Assembly (NCBI GenBank): GCA_021204045.1
Contig: JAJQAA010000030.1
Span: forward strand, 1-41,032
DNA from: Clostridiales bacterium
Lineage (GTDB): Bacteria > Bacillota > Clostridia > Lachnospirales > Lachnospiraceae
Reading direction: 5' to 3'
DNA: 41,032 bases
The notes below the pieces were generated by a model, which saw nothing but the letters and a program-made list of their open reading frames with translations, was not told the DNA's origin and ran no database searches. Shown one piece after another: positions 7,054 through 13,822 of the stretch. Within the stretch, counting starts at the first letter, position 1, and each line of letters starts with the position of its first letter. Both the position numbers and the translations under genes were made by a program.

Positions 7054-10000
7054 TGCCAAAGAATCCGAATATCAAAAAAGTCCTGATGCTTGGCTCCGGC
7101 CCGATTGTTATCGGCCAGGCCGCCGAGTTTGACTACGCAGGCACACAGGCCTGCCGGGCGTTAAAGGAGGAGGGCATCGAGGTAGTGCTCCTAAACTCCA
7201 ACCCGGCGACGATCATGACGGACAAGGACATCGCGGACCGCGTCTACATCGAGCCGCTGACCCTCGAGGTGGTCGAGCAGCTGATCAAAAAGGAAAAACC
7301 GGACAGCGTCCTGCCGACGCTGGGCGGCCAGGCGGGGCTGAATCTGGCAATGGAGCTTGCCGAGGCTGGCTTCCTGGAGGAAAATCACGTCCGGCTCATC
7401 GGCACGACGCCTCTGACGATCAAGAAAGCGGAGGACCGCGAGCTGTTTAAGGAGACGATGGAGAAGATCGGCGAACCGGTCGCTCCGTCGGATATTGTGG
7501 AAAATGTCAATGACGGCCTGCGCGTCGCGCAGGAGATCGGCTACCCGGTGGTACTGCGGCCGGCCTACACGCTGGGCGGCAGCGGCGGCGGTATCGCCGA
7601 AAACCCGGAGCAGTGCCGTGAGATCCTGGAGAACGGCCTACGCCTTTCCCGCGTGGGTCAGGTGCTTGTGGAGCGCAGCATTGCCGGCTGGAAAGAGATC
7701 GAGTACGAGGTGATGCGCGATGGCGCGGGCAACGTGATCACGGTCTGCAATATGGAAAATATCGACCCGGTCGGCGTACACACCGGCGACAGCATTGTCG
7801 TCGCCCCATCGCAGACGCTGGGCGACAAGGAATACCAGATGCTGCGTACCTCGGCGCTGAATATTATCACCGAGCTGGGAATTACGGGCGGCTGCAACGT
7901 GCAGTACGCGCTGCACCCGACCAGCTTTGAGTACTGCGTGATCGAGGTCAATCCGCGTGTGAGCCGTTCCTCTGCGCTGGCCTCCAAGGCGACCGGCTAC
8001 CCGATCGCGAAAGTGGCGGCGAAGATCGCCCTCGGCTATACGTTGGACGAGATCAAAAACGCGGTGACGAAAAAGACCTATGCGAGTTTTGAGCCGATGC
8101 TGGACTACTGTGTCGTCAAGATGCCGCGCCTGCCGTTTGACAAATTCATCAGCGCTTCGCGCACGCTGGGCACGCAGATGAAGGCGACCGGCGAGGTCAT
8201 GAGCATCTGCACGAATTTCGAGGGCGCGCTGATGAAAGCGATCCGCTCGCTTGAACAGCATGTGGATTGCCTGCAGTCCTATGATTTCAGCAATCTGAGC
8301 GAGGCGGCGCTGTTCCGTCAGCTGACGGTCGTCGACGACCGCCGTATCTGGGTGATCGCCGAGGCGCTGCGCCGCGGCATGTCCTACTCGACGATCCATG
8401 ACATTACCAAGATTGACGTCTGGTTCATCGACAAGCTGGCGATCCTTGTCGAGATGGAAAAAGAGTTGAAAGCGGGACCGCTTGACGCCGAGCTTCTGCG
8501 GGAGGCGAAGCGGATCGAGTTCCCGGACAATGTGATCGCGCGTCTTACCGGCGTTCCGGAGAAGGAAATCAAGGCGATGCGCCATGAAAACGGCATCCGC
8601 GCCGCTTACAAGATGGTCGATACTTGCGCCGCGGAATTTTCCGCGGAAACGCCTTACTATTACTCCTGTTATGACGGGATCAGCGAGGTCGAGGCGGACA
8701 ATTCGCGCAAGAAAGTGCTGGTGCTCGGCTCCGGCCCGATCCGCATCGGCCAGGGCATTGAGTTTGACTTCTGCTCTGTACATAGTACCTGGGCCTTTGC
8801 GAAAGAGGGCTACGAGACGATTATCGTCAACAACAACCCGGAAACCGTGAGCACGGACTTCGATATCGCAGATAAGCTGTATTTTGAGCCGCTGACGCCG
8901 GAGGATGTGGAGAGCATTGTGGACATCGAGAAGCCGGACGGAGCCGTCGTGCAGTTCGGCGGCCAGACGGCGATCAAGCTGACGGAGAGCCTGATGAAGA
9001 TGGGCGTGCCGATTCTGGGTACGGCTGCCGAGGATGTCGACGCAGCGGAGGACCGCGAGCTGTTTGACGAGATTCTGGAGAAATGCCAGATTCCGCGCCC
9101 GGCAGGACACACGGTGTTCACCGCCGAGGAAGCGAAGAAGGCGGCAAACGAGCTTGGCTATCCGGTGCTCGTGCGCCCGTCCTATGTGCTGGGCGGTCAG
9201 GGCATGCAGATCTGCATCAATGACCATGATATCGATCAGTTTATCGGCATCATCAACCAGATCGCGCAGGATCACCCGATTCTCGTGGACAAGTATGTCT
9301 TTGGCAAGGAAATTGAAGTCGACGCGGTCTGCGACGGCGAGGATATCCTGATTCCGGGTATTATGGAGCACATCGAGCGCACTGGCATTCACTCCGGCGA
9401 CAGCATTTCGGTCTATCCGGCTCCGAGCATCACGCCGACGGTTGAGGCGACGCTGGTCGATTATACGGAAAAGCTGGCGCGCGCCCTGCATGTGAAAGGT
9501 ATGATCAATATCCAGTTCATCGTCTCCGGTGAGAAAGTTTTCATCATCGAAGTCAACCCGCGCTCGTCGCGGACGGTACCCTACATCAGCAAGGTGACGA
9601 GCATTCCGATCGTGCCGCTGGCGACGCAGGTGATCTGCGGCCATACGCTGCGCGAGCTCGGTTATACGCCGGGGCTGCAGAAGAAAGCGGATTACATTGC
9701 GATTAAGATGCCGGTGTTCTCGTTTGAGAAAATTCATGACGCGGATATCAGCCTGGGACCGGAAATGAAATCCACCGGCGAATGCCTTGGCATCGCGACG
9801 ACGTTCAACGAGGCGCTTTATAAGGCGTTTGAGGGGGCAGGCGTTAAGCTGCCGAAGCACAAAAATATGATTATTACCGTGCGTCAATCCGAGCAGGAAG
9901 ACGCGGTAGAGATCGCCAGACGTTTCCAGAATGTCGGCTATCGGATCTTCGCGACCCGCGGCACGGCCGCCACATTGAACGCCCACGGCGTCAAGGCGCT

Positions 10001-10256
10001 GCCGGTGCGCAAACTGGAGCAGGAGTCTCCCAATATTCTTGATCTGATTCTGGGACATGAGATCGACCTGGTCATCGACGTGCCGCAGCAGGGCGCGGAC
10101 CGCAGTCGCGACGGTTTTGTGATCCGCCGCTATGCGATCGAGACGGGCGTGTATGTGCTGACCAGCCTGGATACTGCCGGCGCCCTCGCTACAAGCCTGG
10201 AGAACCGGGCGAAGGAGCTGACGCTGATTGATATCACGACGGTAGGGAGTAAGTAA
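7053..10256 (+). CDS. carB: Carbamoyl-phosphate synthase large subunit
   Basis: Synthetase subunit that makes carbamoyl phosphate from bicarbonate, ammonia and two ATP. At 1067 residues it is full length, with the expected internal duplication: the first half starts with GSGPIVIGQAAEFDYAG and the second with GSGPIRIGQGIEFDFCS near residue 554, each followed by an ATP-grasp domain (RPAYTLGGSGGG and RPSYVLGGQGMQ). The last 120 or so residues form the MGS-like allosteric domain (NVGYRIFATRGTAATL). It overlaps carA by one base. An antisense open frame almost as long is a by-product of GC-rich codon usage and is not called. Confidence 0.98.
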   Translation: MPKNPNIKKVLMLGSGPIVIGQAAEFDYAGTQACRALKEEGIEVVLLNSNPATIMTDKDIADRVYIEPLTLEVVEQLIKKEKPDSVLPTLGGQAGLNLAMELAEAGFLEENHVRLIGTTPLTIKKAEDRELFKETMEKIGEPVAPSDIVENVNDGLRVAQEIGYPVVLRPAYTLGGSGGGIAENPEQCREILENGLRLSRVGQVLVERSIAGWKEIEYEVMRDGAGNVITVCNMENIDPVGVHTGDSIVVAPSQTLGDKEYQMLRTSALNIITELGITGGCNVQYALHPTSFEYCVIEVNPRVSRSSALASKATGYPIAKVAAKIALGYTLDEIKNAVTKKTYASFEPMLDYCVVKMPRLPFDKFISASRTLGTQMKATGEVMSICTNFEGALMKAIRSLEQHVDCLQSYDFSNLSEAALFRQLTVVDDRRIWVIAEALRRGMSYSTIHDITKIDVWFIDKLAILVEMEKELKAGPLDAELLREAKRIEFPDNVIARLTGVPEKEIKAMRHENGIRAAYKMVDTCAAEFSAETPYYYSCYDGISEVEADNSRKKVLVLGSGPIRIGQGIEFDFCSVHSTWAFAKEGYETIIVNNNPETVSTDFDIADKLYFEPLTPEDVESIVDIEKPDGAVVQFGGQTAIKLTESLMKMGVPILGTAAEDVDAAEDRELFDEILEKCQIPRPAGHTVFTAEEAKKAANELGYPVLVRPSYVLGGQGMQICINDHDIDQFIGIINQIAQDHPILVDKYVFGKEIEVDAVCDGEDILIPGIMEHIERTGIHSGDSISVYPAPSITPTVEATLVDYTEKLARALHVKGMINIQFIVSGEKVFIIEVNPRSSRTVPYISKVTSIPIVPLATQVICGHTLRELGYTPGLQKKADYIAIKMPVFSFEKIHDADISLGPEMKSTGECLGIATTFNEALYKAFEGAGVKLPKHKNMIITVRQSEQEDAVEIARRFQNVGYRIFATRGTAATLNAHGVKALPVRKLEQESPNILDLILGHEIDLVIDVPQQGADRSRDGFVIRRYAIETGVYVLTSLDTAGALATSLENRAKELTLIDITTVGSK

Positions 10257-10323
10257 GAAATCACAACCGGGATGTCGCAAATAAAAGCGGGTAGATAAGA
10301 AAGCAGCAAAACGGAGAAATAAC

Positions 10324-10812
10324 ATGTCGATAGAAAAGGTGAAAGCTTATCTGCGGGAATTTGGTCTTGCGGATCGCGTGCGGGAGTTTTCGGTTTCCAG
10401 CGCCACGGTTGAGCTGGCGGCACAGGCGCTGGGTTGCGAGCCGGGACGGATCGCCAAAAGTCTTTCGTTTCTGACGGACGCGGGTCCGATTCTGATCATC
10501 GCCGAAGGCGACGCCCGCGTCGATAACAAAAAGTTCAAAGCACAGTTTCACCAGAAAGCGAAGATGATCCCCTGGGATGAGGTCGAGACGTATATCGGCC
10601 ATGCCCCGGGCGGTGTCTGTCCCTTCGCGGTCAACGACGGGGTAGCGGTCTATCTCGACGAATCACTGAAACATTATGATGTTGTTTACCCGGCGGCCGG
10701 GAACGCCAGCAGCGCGGTCAAACTGACGATCGCGGAGTTGGAGCGCTGCGCACAGGCCGCGGGCTGGGTGGATGTATGCAGAGAAAAGACGGAAAACCTG
10801 GCATCGGAATAA
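10324..10812 (+). CDS. ybaK: YbaK/EbsC-type Cys-tRNA(Pro) deacylase
   Basis: A 162-residue protein of the YbaK/ProX editing family, which in characterised members hydrolyses mischarged Cys-tRNA(Pro) in trans. The whole length matches the single-domain fold. GRIAKSLSF carries the conserved lysine (K45, equivalent to K46 in YbaK), and GHAPGGVCPFAV and AAGNASSAVKLT are the glycine-rich motifs of the family. It lies 67 bp downstream of carB with no visible promoter, so it is probably the third gene of that operon. CGGAGAAATAAC precedes the ATG. A hairpin overlaps its stop codon. Confidence 0.9.
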   Translation: MSIEKVKAYLREFGLADRVREFSVSSATVELAAQALGCEPGRIAKSLSFLTDAGPILIIAEGDARVDNKKFKAQFHQKAKMIPWDEVETYIGHAPGGVCPFAVNDGVAVYLDESLKHYDVVYPAAGNASSAVKLTIAELERCAQAAGWVDVCREKTENLASE

Positions 10813-10830
10813 TCGGATGCAGGTTTTCCT
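10792..10830 (+). terminator. Hairpin overlapping the ybaK stop
   Basis: GAAAACCTGGCATC pairs with GATGCAGGTTTTC, with one bulged G and a short loop. The stop codon sits in the loop. The T tract on the 3' side is within the stem, so this is a probable but not textbook terminator. Confidence 0.6.
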
Positions 10831-10944
10831 GTTGAGTATTCTATCATTCTGAAAGTTATTATCATTTTATCTTTTACAACTTTTTCTTACTTAATTGTCC
10901 CTATGTAAATCGCCATAAGTCAAATCAAAAAAAATTAACCCAAA

Positions 10945-10997
10945 AGGTAAATTTATTATTGACAAAGAGATTTGCTCATGATATTATAAATTTACCT
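10945..10997 (+). promoter_or_regulatory. Promoter and operator of the HigBA-type system
   Basis: TTGACA (10959-10964), 17 bases, TATTAT (10982-10987). A perfect 12-bp inverted repeat, AGGTAAATTTAT (10945-10956) with ATAAATTTACCT (10986-10997), brackets the promoter. Two further AGGTAAA half-sites follow at 11001-11007 and 11014-11020. This arrangement is what an antitoxin that represses its own operon would need. Confidence 0.8.
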
Positions 10998-11023
10998 CAA
11001 AGGTAAATAAAAGAGGTAAACAA

Positions 11024-11320
11024 TTGAATATTACGTACAAAACGAAGAAAGTTGAAAAAATTTGTACCAGTGTAAAAGCAGCTGAAAAAATCTATGGAAT
11101 ACGAATGACTGAGAAATTACACCAGCGGCTGGATGAATTATCCGCAGCTGATACGGTTGAGATGATGATACAGTTTCATATCGGCAGATGTCATCCGCTG
11201 ACACAGAACAGGAAAGGGCAGTACGCGTTGGATCTGATTCATCCATACAGACTGGTGTTCGAAAAGGATGGAGAAAAGATCCAGATCGCAAGGATTGTAG
11301 AGATTGTTGATTATCATTGA
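11024..11320 (+). CDS. higB: HigB/RelE-type toxin
   Basis: A 98-residue protein of the RelE/ParE superfamily, closest in look to HigB killer proteins, which cleave mRNA on the ribosome. The end reads LDLIHPYRLVFEKDG then IQIARIVEIVDYH, matching the conserved beta strands of HigB (a GQYALDL core, R-L-F, and the terminal I-x-DYH). The start used is TTG at 11024, seven bases after AGAGG; no in-frame ATG fits as well, so the true start is slightly uncertain. It comes before its antitoxin, as in higBA loci, and the pair shares the operator upstream. Confidence 0.85.
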   Translation: MNITYKTKKVEKICTSVKAAEKIYGIRMTEKLHQRLDELSAADTVEMMIQFHIGRCHPLTQNRKGQYALDLIHPYRLVFEKDGEKIQIARIVEIVDYH

Positions 11321-11348
11321 GGAACGTAAGTGAGGAGGAGGCAGCATT

Positions 11349-12407
11349 ATGACGAGAAGCCGCAGTTATATCGCAACGCCGCCGGGGGCGACTTTGAAGG
11401 AGCAGCTGGATGACAGAGGGATGAGCCAGAAGGAGCTCGCGGCCAGGATGGATATGTCGGAGAAGCATATCAGTAAGCTGATGAACGGAGATGTGCAGCT
11501 CACCCCGGATGTTGCCGTCCGCTTGGAGACGGTGCTTGGCGTACCTGCCAGCTTCTGGAACAATCTGGAAGCGATTTACCGGGAGAAGCTTGTGAAGGCA
11601 GAGGCAGAGAATGCGATGGATGCGGATGCCGAGATAGCCGGTCAGTTTCCATATGGTGAAATGGCGAAATCTGGGTGGGTTCCCGAAACGAAAGATGCGA
11701 AAGAGAAAGTCGTTTTTTTGAGAAAGTATTTTGGCGTGGTTTCCCTTTCTCTTCTGGATAATGTGCAGATCACGCGGATTGCTTGCAGGAGACTTGCGAT
11801 TACGGAAAAGAGCGACCTGGCGCTCATGGCGTGGGCGCAGGAAGCCAGGATACTGGCGCGTAATACAGTGACCTCAGCTGTCAATTCAAAAAAGCTTATT
11901 GCGCTGGTGCCCGAAATTCGCAAAATGACGGTCATGAAGCCGGATGAGTTTTGTCCGCGCCTTAAACAATCGCTGGCAGGATGCGGCGTCGCGCTGGTAT
12001 TTCTGCCGCATTTAAAGGGCTCCTTCCTTCAGGGAGCGACATTCCCTGACGGAAATAAAATTGTTGTCGGTCTCACCGCGCGGGGGAAAGACGCGGATAA
12101 GTTCTGGTTCAGTCTTTTTCATGAGCTGGCGCATATTATTTTAGGTCATCTGGGTCGTCCGGCCGGGACGTCCGACGAAGATGAGGATGTCGCGGACCGA
12201 TGGGCGGGAAATGCTCTGATCCCCTCGGGGGATTTTGAGCGATTTGTTGCGGAAAAGGATTACACGAAAGAAGGCGTGCGCGGGTTCGCGTTACAACAGG
12301 GGATTGCCCCGGGGATTGTGGTGGGCAGGATGCAGCGCGAGGGCGTGATTAAATATAGTGTGCTCAATGAGCTGAAGGAACATTACGTTATAGCCGGTTC
12401 GCAGTAA
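11349..12407 (+). CDS. higA: HigA-type antitoxin fused to ImmA/IrrE metalloprotease
   Basis: A 352-residue two-domain protein. Residues about 14-72 form an XRE/HigA helix-turn-helix (LDDRGMSQKELAARMDMSEK, then VLGVPASFWNNLE, the HigA hallmark). Residues about 200-310 form an ImmA/IrrE (DUF955) zinc peptidase with HELAH at 258-262 and a third-ligand region EDVADRWAGNALIP at 279-292. Ordinary HigA is about 100 residues, so the C-terminal 250 residues are an added module. ImmA/IrrE proteases cleave XRE repressors in other systems; self-cleavage or stress sensing here is inference. AGGAGGAGG precedes the ATG. The terminator at 12431 ends the operon. Confidence 0.85.
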   Translation: MTRSRSYIATPPGATLKEQLDDRGMSQKELAARMDMSEKHISKLMNGDVQLTPDVAVRLETVLGVPASFWNNLEAIYREKLVKAEAENAMDADAEIAGQFPYGEMAKSGWVPETKDAKEKVVFLRKYFGVVSLSLLDNVQITRIACRRLAITEKSDLALMAWAQEARILARNTVTSAVNSKKLIALVPEIRKMTVMKPDEFCPRLKQSLAGCGVALVFLPHLKGSFLQGATFPDGNKIVVGLTARGKDADKFWFSLFHELAHIILGHLGRPAGTSDEDEDVADRWAGNALIPSGDFERFVAEKDYTKEGVRGFALQQGIAPGIVVGRMQREGVIKYSVLNELKEHYVIAGSQ

Positions 12408-12430
12408 GGGTTTCGTAAGAATTGCTTAAG

Positions 12431-12458
12431 AAAAACCGCCTTGTATGAGGCGGTTTTT
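12431..12458 (+). terminator. Terminator after higBA
   Basis: Perfect 10-bp stem AAAAACCGCC with GGCGGTTTTT around an 8-nt loop. Symmetric A and T tracts allow it to work on both strands. Confidence 0.9.
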
Positions 12459-12489
12459 CATGGTATAAGTGTATTAACAATCTTAATAC
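12441..12489 (+). promoter_or_regulatory. Promoter and palindromic operator of the GntR/ABC operon
   Basis: TTGTAT (12441-12446), 17 bases, TATAAG (12464-12469); the -35 lies inside the preceding terminator. Directly after the -10 is the palindrome GTATTAA (12471-12477), 5 bases, TTAATAC (12483-12489), which has the size and place of a YtrA/GntR operator. The palindrome is clear; the promoter boxes are weaker. Confidence 0.55.
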
Positions 12490-12536
12490 AGTTGAAAAGC
12501 ACAGTTGCAAGCAGGGGAAAGGAGAGGAACCATGCG

Positions 12537-12926
12537 ATGATTCTGCTGGATTACAAGGACAGTCGCCCGATCTACGAGCAGGTCGCGGAGAAGCTGCGGG
12601 AACTGATGATTCTCGGTGTTCTCGAGGAGGACAGCCAGATGCCGTCAGTGCGTAGCCTGGCGACGGAGCTGTCGATCAATCCCAATACCATTCAGCGCGC
12701 CTACGGCGAGCTGGAGCGTCAGGGTGTTCTCTACTCCGTGAAGGGAAAGAGAAGCTTTGTCGGCAGCGTCCGGAAGCTGCGGGAAGCGCGGCGCGCGGCG
12801 CTGATCGGGAAGATGGGAGCCCTGGCAAAGGAGTCGCACAGCCTGGGTATGACGGAGGAAGAGTTTGTGACGGCCGCCGGCGAGGCGTACCGGGAAAATG
12901 GCGAGAAGGGAGGAGAGCAGGTATGA
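12537..12926 (+). CDS. GntR family regulator, YtrA type
   Basis: A 129-residue repressor. The N-terminal winged helix (residues about 10-75) reads RPIYEQVAEKLRELMILGVL, MPSVRSLATELSINPNTIQRAYGELERQG, the classic GntR pattern. The short C-terminal tail has no effector domain of the FadR or HutC kind, which places it with YtrA-type regulators that control ABC exporters. The start at 12537 (MILLDYKD) is preferred because GGAGAGG sits nine bases upstream; the frame is open further back but without a site. It overlaps the ABC ATPase by four bases (ATGA), so regulator and transporter are one operon, and the palindrome at 12471 is its likely operator. Confidence 0.9.
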   Translation: MILLDYKDSRPIYEQVAEKLRELMILGVLEEDSQMPSVRSLATELSINPNTIQRAYGELERQGVLYSVKGKRSFVGSVRKLREARRAALIGKMGALAKESHSLGMTEEEFVTAAGEAYRENGEKGGEQV

Positions 12927-13822
12927 TTGAAGCGATCAATCTGACAAAAAAATTTGACGACATTACAGCGGTTGACAACTTGAGCGCCGTGATCCGCGAT
13001 GGCAGCGTATTCGGTCTGATCGGCACAAACGGCGCCGGCAAGAGCACGTTTCTGCGCATGGCGAGCGGCGTGCTGCGTCCCGATTCCGGGAGTATCCGTA
13101 TCGACGGCCAGGAGGTTTTTGAAAATGAGGCGGCGAAACGGCGGTTCTTTTATATTTCGGACGACCAGTATTTTCTGAGTAACACCACGCCGGGCGACAT
13201 GCTGTCCTATTACCGGAGTTTTTATCCGGATTTTGATACGGAGCGTTTTCATCTGCTGATAAAAAATTTCGGGCTCGACGAGAAACGCAAGATCAACACG
13301 TTCTCCAAGGGCATGAAAAAGCAGGTCTCCGTCATCTGCGGCATCTGCGCGCGCACGGACTATCTGTTCTGCGACGAGACCTTCGACGGACTTGATCCGG
13401 TGATGCGCCAGGCGGTTAAGAGCCTGTTTGCCAATGACATGGAGGAGCGGCATCTGACGCCGATTATCGCCTCGCACAACCTGCGCGAGCTCGAGGATAT
13501 CTGCGATCATGTCGGACTGCTGCACCGGGGCGGCATCCTTTTAAGCCGCGATCTCGATGAGATGAAGATGAATATCCACAAGGTGCAGTGTGTGTTAAAG
13601 GACGGCATGGAAGCGGCCGATCTGGTCGGTCTGGATATCGTGAAAACCGATCGGCGCGGGCGGCTCCTGACGTTGACGGTGCGCGGCAGCCTTTCTGAGG
13701 TGGAGCACTGCATGCAGACGGCGGAGCCGGTTTTCTATGAGACGATCCCCCTGTCCCTGGAGGAAATCTTTATCAGTGAAACGGAGGTAGTTGGCTATGA
13801 CGTCAAAAAACTTATTTTTTAA
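12923..13822 (+). CDS. ABC transporter ATP-binding protein
   Basis: A 299-residue ATPase. Walker A is GTNGAGKST (34-42), the signature is FSKGMKKQ (127-134) in place of LSGGQ, and Walker B is YLFCDETFDGLDP (147-159), followed by the switch histidine in ASHNLRELE. The relaxed signature and long C-terminal tail are usual for YtrB/BcrA-like exporters that respond to cell-envelope stress. It sits between a YtrA-type regulator and a large permease, so it probably energises that permease. The substrate cannot be read from the sequence. Its 3' end overlaps the permease start by 26 bases. Confidence 0.92.
   Translation: MIEAINLTKKFDDITAVDNLSAVIRDGSVFGLIGTNGAGKSTFLRMASGVLRPDSGSIRIDGQEVFENEAAKRRFFYISDDQYFLSNTTPGDMLSYYRSFYPDFDTERFHLLIKNFGLDEKRKINTFSKGMKKQVSVICGICARTDYLFCDETFDGLDPVMRQAVKSLFANDMEERHLTPIIASHNLRELEDICDHVGLLHRGGILLSRDLDEMKMNIHKVQCVLKDGMEAADLVGLDIVKTDRRGRLLTLTVRGSLSEVEHCMQTAEPVFYETIPLSLEEIFISETEVVGYDVKKLIF

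Noticed and set aside
7638-10325. 895-codon open frame on the strand opposite carB
   Set aside because: Mirror frame caused by GC-rich codon usage; rich in Arg and His, with no domains and no ribosome binding site.
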